The notes under the pieces were generated by a model, which worked only from the letters and a program-made list of their open reading frames with translations, was not told where the DNA came from and did no database searches. From Zonotrichia leucophrys gambelii (lineage: Eukaryota > Chordata > Aves > Passeriformes > Passerellidae): a DNA stretch of 64,000 nt. The translations under genes and the position numbers were made by a program. The DNA is taken from the NCBI RefSeq assembly GCF_028769735.1, contig NC_088173.1:66832463-66896462 (forward strand). The letters are read 5' to 3'. The stretch's first letter is position 1. Each line of letters begins with the position of its first letter. This document shows positions 34,806 to 46,183 of this stretch, in pieces.

Positions 34806-37800
34806 GTTTCTTCTATATTTTTATTAAAGGCCAGGAGACTGAAGAATTCTGAGGGGCTGAGAATGGATTGGTGTGGCTGTGGCATGGGGCACTGGCCCAA
34901 CCAGGTACCTGCATGCTATCAGGAAAGAAAAGATCCCTTAAACAAGGAAAAGGGCTCCAAGTGGGTGAGTTCCCACAAGAGACCTCCCAAACCTTGTGAG
35001 TTTCCTGACACCCAAATTCCTCACTGTGCTGCTTGCTGGAGCAGTCAGAAGGTAAAACCATTTCCACAGAGCAAGAGGGACAGCACAGCAAAACCAGAGC
35101 AAGAGCTGATCCCTGGCAAGTTCAGAGATATCAAGGAGCACTTCATCTCTCCAGTTGCACAATTTCAAGGAGTCATTTGACCCGGAATGTTGCAATGGGT
35201 GTGTGGAGTGTCCTAGGGCTGTGTGATATGTGCAAGAAGCTGCTGAAGAACATTATGGAGAGGTGAGGTCAGCAGTGCTGGTCAAGAACAAGCTGAACAA
35301 CTGGTTCAACACCATGGCTGGCAGCAGACAGGGTGACTTGATAATTCACAGCAGCTTCTGGAGCTGCCTGTAGAAAGCAAAGGATGGAGTTACAGTCACC
35401 AAAGAGTTTGGGTGAAGGCAGAGGATCAAAAACCCGAAGATGATCACATCTCCAGCGGTGGTGCCGGTTCCTCAGGCCTGCAGAGCCAGGCTGCTGTGTC
35501 CTGTGATGGATGGTGCAGATCAGGCATTGGCATGAGCCAGGCCAAGGCCAGGAGGAAGGGGAGAAAGGATGGGAACTGCACGGACAGGCAGCAGCTGGGT
35601 GGACAAGGTGGGCAGCCCTGCTGGTCTGGGACATCCTGCCACACAGCAGATCCCTCACCGAGATCTGGAGGAGGATGCTGCTGGCACATGTGGGAGCAGG
35701 TCAGCTGAAACAGCCGTGAAAAGACACAGAAAAATTAAGGAAGGAAAAAATAAAAATCAGGCTGCTCAGTCGGCCCCTGTCCTTGCTTTGTGTGCAAAGA
35801 AATGAATGGTCAGGAAGGGAAAAATAAAATTAAAAAAAAGACATCTGGGGTTTGCAATGAAGTGTCACCAATTTTGGGAGTGTGCCAGGATGTGCAAAAA
35901 GTCACCTCTGTGAGGAAGCTCTGACTGCTGCATGGATGGATGATCTCCTTGAACACACCCTGTCCTTTATTCTGGTAAAGGGAAGAGGGTTAACATTCAC
36001 ATGTTAACAGAAATTGGTTTATTGCTTTTCATTTGGATTTTTGTTGTTAGTTTATAAATTTCTCAACAGAAGTGTGCACTCTTATGCCCTGCATTTGCAC
36101 CTGCCTCTTAATATTCCCTCTTAGACCCTTTGGGTCCACAGTCTGTGGATGGAAGGGATGGAGAACACACAGAAAAAGGACCCTGCACTTGCTGAGCACA
36201 GAGGAGCACTTGGGAATGACTTGTCACTGCCCTTTATGGCCATTAGTCTGTGGGACAAAAAATAAAGGGCAAACATCTCTGAAAAGGGAGATGGCAAAGC
36301 CAAACTTGGAAGGAAAAGGGACAAAGAGCAGATTTTTGCATGCAGCAGTTCCAGTTCATCCGTGAGCAGTGAAGCCACTTAGAGTTTCCAAACGTGGGAC
36401 CTGTGTCCCCTGGTCACTCTGATGGGACAGACAGACAGAGCCCTGACAGACAGCAACCAACACCAAGCGTGTGGAAGAGGCAAAACCAAATTTCCACAGT
36501 CTCCTCTTGACAAGGAGAGTGTAACCTGGCGCTTTACAAGCCAGGAGATTCCTGCAGAGCCGTGAGCTCACATCACATAGTCCCAAAGTTTTGGATGGGA
36601 TCCCTTAGGAAAAAAAAAAAAAATTGTTCAGGATGGAGGGAACCAGATGATTTAATCTGGGTTGTAGGAAGGGTGAGTGAGATAGAGGTGATTGAGCAGC
36701 ATCAAAGGGTGACAATCAATTTGAATTTCCCCAGAAGTGATGTTGATGCCTGTGCTGCTTCTCCCCGTGCTTTTTCTTTAATTAAACACCGAAATGTTCC
36801 ATTAGTAGTTGGAATAACATGCTGTTCTTGGGGGAAAGAAAACCCGAGTAATCCCTTTATCTGCTAAAATAGATGATTTCTAGTAGATTAAACAATGGCC
36901 TTTCAGCTAGCAGAGCATAGTTCAGGCCATAATTGAAGTCCTCTCCTTGGCCTCTCGTGGGTCCGTGGCAGCAGCAGCACCAGAGATAACCCCAGTGACT
37001 CCTGTCTGCACTGAGTGTTTCTCCAGATGAGGAGATTAGCCAGAGATAAAGCATATTACCTGAAAATAATAAGTGATTACAGTCCTGCACTGTCTCTCCA
37101 CATTCATTTCATGCTGGTTAACCCTTGCAAAACTGGCTGCTGCTTGGGTTTAGGTCTGCAAAGAGGAGGGAGGGCGGAGGGAGGTTTCCAGTGCCTGATG
37201 GAAAAGGAGGAATTTGGCCCTTTGTTGTCTGTTTCATTGTCTGCGTGGGGATTTTTGGGAATGGCAGGAGCCCACAGCCCATGGAGGAGCTGGAGCTGTG
37301 CCCTGTGGGGTGTTTGTGTGATGCCATCACCCTGTGCTGGTCAGCTGGGAGCTGTGAGGACTTAAACTCCCTTCAGTTGGACTCCCTTGGGAGGACTTAA
37401 AGCTCCCTTGCAGGTGATTTTCCATTTTCCTGATAGGTAAAAAACAGGAGAGCTCTGGATGCCCAGAACAGGCTCAGTGCTGCATTTCCACTCCTGCATT
37501 GAGCAGGACCATGGGCCCAGGCAGTGACCTGCAGCAGTCCATGCTGTCCCGTTATTAGCTATTATTAGTTATTAGTCCAGATATTAGTTATTATCCCAGG
37601 CACGTTTTGGGGTTTACAGTACTCTCCCATCCCCAGGCATGGCTCAGAGGCTGTAAGCTCCTCCAGTGGGCACTTTCCATGGGACCAGTCTGCAACTAGG
37701 AGTGCTGGGCTGTGAGCTCAGAACACAGAACACCCCCTGGTGTTTTTTCCAGCATGGATGTAGCTACTCTGGCTTGACAACACAAAGCCATTTGTAGCTT

Positions 37801-37880
37801 CTCTATTCATTCAACAGCAAGAGATCCAGAGAAATACAAAAACCTTGCAAGGATTTTATAGCAAATTTTAAACCTGTCTA
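34806..37880. other. Gene-free intergenic DNA
   Basis: Several 80-130 codon frames occur between 34794 and 35708 on both strands; they overlap each other and have no domain, but the region 35130-35400 has the worn look of an old insertion and may be a decayed mobile element. An A run lies at 36609-36622. No exon is supported. Confidence 0.4.
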
Positions 37881-37889
37881 GATGGAAAA

Positions 37890-38025
37890 ATATATATATA
37901 TATTTAATATTATAAAAATATATTATAATATATTTTTATATTATCATTATATATATTATATTATATTATATTATATTATATTATATTATATTATATTATA
38001 TTATATTATATTATATTTATAAAAT
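37890..38025. repeat. AT microsatellite (TATAT / ATTAT)n
   Basis: About 135 bp of pure A/T. It begins as (TA)n, passes through TATTATAAAATATATTATAA-like words and ends in a regular TTATA pentanucleotide repeat. It is strongly self-complementary and could extrude as a cruciform. Confidence 0.95.
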
Positions 38026-41000
38026 AAAAGTGGTTTTCTAGCAATTCAGGTTGGTTGCCTAGGGAGGATGGAGATAAAAATGTAAAAGAAAAATGTTTTA
38101 AAAATGCCTTGAAATCTGCTTATGGGGCTCTGTGTTGTTACCAATGCTGGGAATGATCTCCCGTGCTACAGAGAGCGTCCTGGTGGGACAATCATTTCCT
38201 TGGGCTCCCTGCAAATATTACAGATGAAGTCCTGGCCCCATCTGAGACACTGGGAGTTTTTCATTAGCATTAGCAGCACCACGGCCATTTCATTCATGAA
38301 AGGCTCCGTCCCAGCTCCTGTGCCATTCCAGCATCCCCTGTCTGTCATCAGGCAGGTCTCCCTGAGTGAGGGGGAGCAGGTTCATCCTTCTTCTTCTAAA
38401 TGCTCCATCAGCCACTCCCTTGAAAACTGTAAATAAAGGCCGCTGGGGATAGCTTTTCTGCTTGACCCCTCACCTGAAATGAAAATAAAGGTGGCTGAAT
38501 TTCATCCTGACGTGCAGCTCCTTCCCAGGCTGGCTCTTTCCCGTGGCTGTTGACAGTTCCCTGCCAAGCCCCATGGTTACCTTTGATTTTGCCCTAATGA
38601 CATCTCCGTGCTCAGGGTGGCTCTGTAATCCCCTCTGCAGCCTCAGCCAATTTATGGGGTAACCTGAGACCAGGCTCTCTCTTCCCCGTGATTTTTCCAC
38701 TTGTTAATACTCACCGAAGGCATCAACAAACTAAATGCAGAGGGGTTTCTTTTGTTGCACGCCCGGGGTTGGGTGAATATCTGCACTCGCACCTGATACG
38801 AATCTTGGCCTTCAGAAAGGTGCTGCATGTTCTCGCCACATGAAAATGGCACAGGCTTTAATTTCCCCAAAGTGTGCTGCTAAAACAAATGCTCTGTTAG
38901 CACAATCCAGGCAGTGCTCCAAGGAGCTGTTAAGAGCAGAAGTGAGGACTCAGCAAAGTGGGATTTATCCACAGTTTTGCCACACATTTTCTGTGTGATG
39001 TGTAGCTTGCTTTGTCTCAAAGTGATTTTTGTCTTTAAAATCCTTCCAAAGTCTTGATGTGCCTCATGTGTTTAGACTGTAAGCTTTTCAGGGACAGGGC
39101 TTTTTTATTTGCACAGCAGCTTTTATACTAACTCCCTGATCTCTAGGGAACCTACCTGTGCATGTGTAACACAGTTTTAAAAGGGAAGGCTCAAATTCAT
39201 CACAGTGAATGATCCTGGTGTTAGGGGAGGACACAAGTCCTGCTCCCTGCTCCCTAATGTGTATTATTTGGCTTTTCTGAAGGAAATCTTAGGGCAGATG
39301 ATTTACAAGGAAGTAGAGGGAGGATCCCTGGGGAAAGCAAACACTTGAGACCCCAGGGTGGGGTGGCTTTGGTGGCACACTCCTCCCCTGGCCATCCGAT
39401 CCAGGAGGTGCCCACTTCCCAAGCACAGATCAAAGGCAGAAGGTGACTTCTGAAATGACATGCAGCCACCTCTGGCATTGCTTAAATTCTCTCCTCCTGC
39501 TTCTGTTTGATCTCACTTTACTTTTCCTGTCCCTGGAAGCAGGTGGTTCCTTTATTCTCCCCGACAAGTTTGGATCAGCCGGACAGCCCTAATGGCTGCA
39601 GTGGGAATCTCCCAGCCTGGGCCTTGGAGCAGGCAATGGAAAAGCTCCTTTTCACTGCAGCAGGGTGTGGAGGGGGTCTGGACGAGCAGATTCAGAGTGC
39701 TCATTGTCCTGCCAGCCTGGCCTTTAAGAAGCAGATGTGGTTGTAATGTGAGGTGACACTCAGGGACAGCCCAGGGCACACAGCTGGAAGATTTTCATGG
39801 TGTGCTCAAGGTGCTCGTTTCCTCTTTATGTCTTGTTAGCAAAGGTTTGGCTTGTTACCCTGGGCTCTCAGCTCCAAAGGGTGGCTCTGTTGACTGAAAA
39901 TGTCCAACAGAGAAAATAAAATGTTCATCATATGAGGTGAATGTGATCACAAGTGACAGCCATAAGGCAAGTCAATGTCATATTGAAACCAGAGTTGCAT
40001 TAGATCAAGAGACTCCCCAGTCACTTGTGTGCTCTGCTCTGAATTTTTTCTGTTTTGCCCATTTCTCTGCTTTACCCCTCTGAGCCTGTCTCTAATTTTA
40101 ACCTGCTTCTTGCAGGGAGAAAAAGAAGCAGAATTTACCTAACAGGCAAGCTCTTAACAAAGCCTGGATACCTGATACACATAATGGTCCCAGAGGCATG
40201 TTTACTTTGGCCTGAGTGAGTGAGTGAAAACCATTTTGGAAGGACTTTTTCACCTCCAGCAACTTAACCTAACGAGGAGAAAAGTGATGTGGTTAAAGGG
40301 CTGTTTAAACAACGGCATTAGGGAGCAGATTTAGGCTCCCTGACAATGCCCGTATGTATTTGCCTTGCACAGGTGCATAAATATGCCATGATTTATATCA
40401 CAGGACACATCTCATAGGCAGTGATGAGATTTCAGCCGTCCTCTGCTGATGGATGGTTTTTGGGGGATTATCAGGGACGAACAATTGGGTGTTTTAGCAG
40501 GTTGTAGCAGAATTGCCCGAAGATTTGGAGCACCACGAGTGAGTTCAGCAGCTGCCCTTGTGGAGGAGTATCTGCAACAAGGACTTTGGCTTTGGGGGCT
40601 CAGTCCTGTAAGTGCTTTATGTGGCTGGAGGAGAGCAACAGCAGCCTCAGATTTAGGCTGAAGGATGCTGCTGGTTTCTGCTCACAAAAAGTCATAAATG
40701 CCCCACCAAGTTAACAAGAAAGCAGGAGAGGAGGATGAAATAAATAACTCCTAAATAACAAATAAATTTAACTAACAAATAAAAATGCGAAATGACCATG
40801 CTGGACTGCTGCACTGCCACAAAAGTTCATGTTTTTACACCCAAATGGGTGGCTGACCTCCTGCTGACAGAACGGGCTGTCAACACTCCTCCCTTGAGGA
40901 AGAGTCTCCTCTTTGCACTCTGTGTCCTGGTGGTGATAGCCTGAATGGAGATCCCCAGATTAAACCCTGCCTCTTCCACAGGCTGGGGGTCCTGCTCACC

Positions 41001-43571
41001 CATCACTGCCCTCTTTCAACATCCCCATGGGGACAATGAATCTAATTCCTGGCCCAAGGAGCTCCTGCCAGGGGCTGGGCTGGCAGGGAGGTATATCCTC
41101 CTTGGGCATGTTTTTGTGCATGGAGTTGTTCATAGCTGAGAGGGTTCCCCCAGTGCCCAGAGCAGCGCCTGGCACAGGGGCAGTGCACACCTAGAGAGAA
41201 GTCTTGTGTTTCAGGGATGGAAAAGACAGCAAAAGTGGCAACTTAGGGCCAAACTGAGGTGAAATTTATCTCTGCATCCCATCCTATACGCAACTGCAGT
41301 GTTACTGAGATTTCAAGATTGACTTTCCAGAGGTACCTCTGAGTACAGGGGGAATGAGCAGCAGGATGCCAGGAGGGATCTGCACATGCCAGGTACACAA
41401 ATCTCATTGTTTTACGTTATAGTTGAGGTCCTTGACTCCAACTTAAACTCTTCTAATGTGATTTTAAAGGATCTGAGCTCAGTTCTCACACATTTCACAA
41501 ATTCTCCCAAGGTTCTTCTCAAACACATGAATGTCTGCCTTTGATTTTCTGGTCCTGGCTGATGTGTGCTTTGCTTTTGTGCAAATGTGGAGAGGCCAAC
41601 AGCACCAGCACCCTCTGAAAACCTTCCTGGATGTCTGGAGCTGCCATTGCCTTGAGAAAGAGGGGCACTGCCATTCAGGTGAATGGTTTAAGCTCCTGAC
41701 TCTGGGAATCTGAGCCATCGTCTCCCTGGAGTATTGTGAAAATAAACCAATTATTTAGGAGTAATTTCCTCCTGCAGGTGTTTGTTTGGTCTTCAGCACT
41801 ACCTTCTGTCTCAGGGATGTGCAGAGCAGCCATGCAGGGCACAGCTTTCTCCATACCTGCATTGGCAAAGGGGAGGCAAAAAAGTTCTCTTGGAGCTGCA
41901 AGTTTGGTTCCTCTCCACTTCTAATTGGGGTTATGCTGGCAGCAATCAGCTTCATCTTTTGATATTTGGGAGGAAGAAGTGGGAAACTGAACAGCAACAG
42001 TGGGCTGCTCCTGCATAAAGCATTCTGGCAAAATGCCTTTTAATTTCATGTGAGCTGTGCCTGCGAGAAGACGGAAAGATCAAGCTATCATCAAGAAAGA
42101 TTAGGATTTGGAGCCAGGTTTTGGAAATTGTCTCCTATCTCAGTAATGAATCAGACACCTTAGGTTAAATTCGGATCCTACTGAATAAGCATTTTCCTTT
42201 TTTGTGTTTACCAGGGCCAGGATTTCACCCCTAACTTCAAATATTCCCAAACACTGCTGTGCCTGGGCTTGGAGCTGGTTACCAGTGTTACATCCTAAAA
42301 TTGTATCTCATTTAGTTTATGCTTGTAGGGCCTGATTTCCTCCCCATTATGGGGATTCCAGTGCTGAGTTCAAGATTTTTTTTACCTTTTGTCCTTTTTT
42401 TACTCTGCTGTATTAGAGAATAGTGATATTTTTAAAGTGATTCTTCTTAATTTTTTATTATTCCAGGTAATTCTAGATTGCAGGCTTGGTTTCATTTACA
42501 TCAGAAACAGAATCCATTTTCTCTGCCCTGGAAGGAAGACACTCTCAAGGGCTTACTGATATTTGTGTGTTTGACTTTAAGGCAGAAGTTTGTTCCTAAT
42601 TAATTGAATAAGTGCTTTAATCCCTGGCCTGAGGGCTTCCCATAGAGCATTAGCTGTATTAAGAAGGAAATGGAGTGTAATCCCTTTAATATAAGCACAG
42701 GAGAACATGAGAGTTTCACATTTCTGGAAATAGTTTCTTTCCTTGTTGCGTTATTTATTCTGATATAAATTTGCATAAAATGCAGTGAGGACAAAAGGAT
42801 TTTACTCTTTCCTGACACCAGTGCAGAGCTGCCAGCAGCACAAAACCCTTACCAGAGCATCCTTGGGCACTGTAACAGCGTGCAGAGGGAGAAATAACTC
42901 GTGGAATTCAGCTCATTCCAATGGTCTGTGACTGGTTCTCCTCCTGGAGCTGAGATCTCATCCTCCTGCCTCATCACCAACATTCACCACTATTTGCATT
43001 GCTGTAGTGGCAGAGAATCTCATGTCTGAGCCAATGGCTGCACTAGGCTCATGTGCAGCTACAGAAATTGGACTCTTGGGTGAGATTCAGCACACAAAAC
43101 TTGGGTTTCTGGCTTTATTTCAGCCCCAGCTGTGTACCTGCATTGGCCACATGAACGGTCCCAAATGAGCCAGGAGGTCAGGAAGGATCTGCTCAGAGGG
43201 AGATGTCCTCATTGTGTACACCCAAAATGAGGCAAGATCAGTCTTTTGGTGAGATGCATCCAAACCTGGTCAAGGCTTGGTGTTTTTTAAGGACTGGATA
43301 CTGCTCTGTGTATCTGGTGGGGTGTTCCTCTCTATTTATGGGACAGACGACTCCATTTGAGCATCCCCTGCTCCCTCATCAGAGGAAGAGAATGGCAGCA
43401 TTTGAGGGGGACAGTTCAGGTGTCCTCAGCCACCCTCTGAGCCCTGCCTGCCCCAATTCTGCAGTGTTCCCCATCCTTCCATGCAGGGGGGTAAGGATGC
43501 TTTCCTTCTGCTCAGCACACTCACAAAGCAATGTCCTGTTCTCCTCAGGTTCCCCACCTTTGGCTCACCTC
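38026..43571. other. Gene-free intergenic DNA
   Basis: No gene, LTR edge or tandem array recognised. The block 40240-40440 is repeat-free with clustered words such as TGCATAAATATGCCATGATTTA and could be a regulatory island; this is unsupported beyond composition. A 150-codon plus frame at 43203-43655 runs into the next LTR and is not a gene. Confidence 0.4.
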
Positions 43572-43954
43572 TCTCACAGACATCTTTTTATGAAAAGTCC
43601 TTTCCTTAGGCTTTTTCCTCCTGAGAAGCTGGGAGGCCTCAGGAACAAAATGTAAACAATGGTTATCTGCTGCTGTGGAATGCAACAGGTGCATCTGTGA
43701 TTGGTCTCATGTTGGTTTGTTTGTAATTAATGGCCAATCACAGTCAGCTGGCTTGGACTCTGAGCCACAAACCTTTGTTATTCATTCCTTTCTATTCTAT
43801 TCTTACCTAGCCTTCTGATGAAACCTTTTCTTCTATTCTTTTAGTATAGTTTTAATGTAATATATACCATAAAATAATAAATCAAGCCTTCTGAAACATG
43901 GAGTCACATCCTCGTCTCTTCCCTCATCCAAGAACCCCTGTGAACACCATCACA
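43572..43954 (+). mobile_element. Solo LTR, family A, copy 2
   Basis: A 383-bp family A unit starting TCTCACAGAC (the G of TGTCACA mutated) and ending CACCATCACA. Flanks cacctc and ctcctc match at five of six bases, a 6-bp target duplication. The internal hairpin is shortened here (GGCTTGGACTCTGAGCC). Confidence 0.85.
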
Positions 43955-44988
43955 CTCCTCTTCAGCAGGATTTGGTGGGGAGGCTTCAAGAGCTCACAAG
44001 GGCAGCCTTTGTCCCTCTCCTGGCCACATGTCCTCAGCATGGCTGGCAGCAGCTGGAAAAGTGATAACAGCTCCCCTGCATGATTGTTGGGTGCCTTTTT
44101 CTCCAAGAAACAGCACCAACCCTCTCAGGCTCCCCTTCCTCCACCTCCAGGGTTCTGAAGTTCAGTGGTGTCACAATGGAGTTTCCCTTGACCATGGATA
44201 CACAGTGACCCCACAGGCACTGCTGGATCCCATCACTGATGTTCCTGCTGCAGGAGGGGCCACACCTGCTCACCCCCTGGGTGATTTTGGGGTTGTTGGT
44301 GCTGGGATGCCTCCATCCCCTCCCTTCTGAGTTCCAACAGTCTGCATCCCCTGAGGCGTCCATCTCCTTACATCCTGCTTGGGTATATTTTACTTTGCTG
44401 GGGTTGGCTGAACTCAGTCACACTCTGCCAATTTGAATATTTCAGCCCCATCTGAGCTCCCTTTCTCCTGCCAGTAGCCAGCTCCAGGTCTCCAGTTCCC
44501 TTATCCCTTGAGGTGGGATGGAGGAGAGGACCTGGTCTGCTGGTTTTTAACAGAATAACTTTTCTGGTCCAGGTTCCTGGGTCACCATGGAGATGATAAA
44601 AGATGCAAAGGCCTGGAAGGTGAGGTACACACAGGACTCTCATCCCCACTGGTGTTCCAGTAGTGGGTTTGGCTGGGTCTGCTGGTCTGGGGAGATAATA
44701 GGAGCTGGTGACAATGGAATTCTGCATCCTGGCCAAAGGCCAACACCGGTCTGGGAATCAGGGAAAAGAGGGAAATGTTAGAAAAAAAGGACTGAGAATA
44801 TAAAATATATCCTTGCCCAAGGTGGGTGGGTGGTGGCAAGGCACACGAAGCCGTCCCTGAGGTGCTGCTGCAGTGTCCCCAGTCCCAGGGACAGGGCAGC
44901 TCCTGCCAGGGCTGGCCAAGCCACCCCTGTGTGGTGGATGTGCTTGTGTAACAGGGGACATCACAGTGACACAATCAGAGCTCACCTC
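43955..44988. other. Gap between inverted LTRs, no gene
   Basis: About 1 kb without recognisable coding or retroviral sequence. Because the two bordering LTRs are inverted and each has its own target duplication, this interval is host DNA and not a proviral interior. Confidence 0.6.
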
Positions 44989-45370
44989 TGTGGTGGTGTT
45001 TGCAGGGGTCTTAGGATGAGGGAAGAGACGAGAATGTTGACTCCATGTTTCAGAAGGCTTGATTTATTATTTTATGATATATATTACATTAAAACTATAC
45101 TAAAAGAATAGAAGAAAGGATTTCATCAGAAGGCTAGCTAAGAATAGAAGAGGAATGATAACAAAGATTTATGACTGACCAAGACAGTCCGGACAGCTGG
45201 ACTGTGATTGGCCATTAATTAGAAACAACCACATGAGACCAATCCCAGATGCACCTGTTGCATTCCACAGCAGCAGATAACCATTGTTTACATTTTGTTC
45301 CTGAGGCCTCTCAGCTTCTCAGGAGGAAAAATCCTAAAGAAAGGATTTTTCATAAAACTTGTCTGTGACA
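44989..45370 (-). mobile_element. Solo LTR, family A, copy 3
   Basis: Reverse-complement family A unit, from TGTGGTGGTGTTTGCAGGGG (the 3' end) to GTCTGTGACA (the 5' end). Flanks cacctc (44983-44988) and cagctc (45371-45376) agree at five of six bases. The hairpin region is altered relative to copy 1. Confidence 0.85.
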
Positions 45371-45394
45371 CAGCTCCCCCAGCCCTTGCCTTGC

Positions 45395-45492
45395 ATTGAT
45401 GAGTTATCATTGATGAGTTATCACTGATGAGTTATCTTTGATGAGTTATCATTGATGAGTTATCATTGATGAGTTATCTTTGATGAGTTATC
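45395..45492. repeat. Minisatellite, 7 x 14 bp
   Basis: Seven uninterrupted copies of ATTGATGAGTTATC with only the first two bases varying (AT, AC or TT). It begins 24 bp after the family A LTR. The extra word tttgatgct just beyond suggests a worn eighth unit. Confidence 0.95.
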
Positions 45493-46183
45493 ACGTTTGA
45501 TGCTTCAGCATAGAAACAGCTCTGGAGCCAGCCTGAGGGCTCATCTCAGCAGCTTTCCTGCCTCCAGCAGTGCATGCTGAGGGACAAAACACACAGACAG
45601 TGCTCTCTCCCTAAAATCCTCCCCCTGTCTCCCAAAATCTGCACTGCAAGGATTTCTGGTGTCAGTGCAGGTGTCACTGCCTTTATATCCCCTGGCAGAG
45701 TTTTCCTCCACAGTTTCCCCAATGGCTTTGCAGAATGAGTACTGACATTAGCCAGCTCTTTAAATACGTGATAAGCACCCAGCAAACATTACTGAGATGG
45801 AAGATGGAAGCGTGTGCTGATTTGACCTGAGTGATGCTGGACCTCAGCAGCTGATCAAAGTATTTCAGCAGCTCTGTGTTAGTGCTCTGCCTGGGGCCAT
45901 TTGGGCCCTCACAGGAGGTTTGGGGAAGGCAGGAGGAAGGGGTTTGTTGCAAGGGAAACCCTGGGACAAGAAGAGCCCCACAACCCATTGCCAAAAGAGT
46001 GTAGGACCTTCCCAACCATCCTACTTGAGGCTTAACAGAGCAAGGAATCGCCCTGTTGGGCTGGCCCAGAAGAGCAGCTCATCCTCTCCTGAGCTCTGAG
46101 GGACCATTCTGGGTTTGTATCACCACATTTGAAGGCTCCCCCGAGGCTTAGTGCAGCCTTGTGTTTGCTCCTCTCCCTCCCAG
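45493..46183. other. Upstream of first recognised exon
   Basis: No coding exon could be assigned here. The gene starting at 46184 needs at least one more upstream exon carrying the ATG, ending in phase 0; several short ATG-GT candidates exist and none stands out. Confidence 0.4.

Noticed and set aside
34794..35708. Cluster of 77-129 codon frames
   Set aside because: They overlap each other on both strands, share no domain, and partly adjoin the CR1 tail; a decayed insertion is more likely than a gene.
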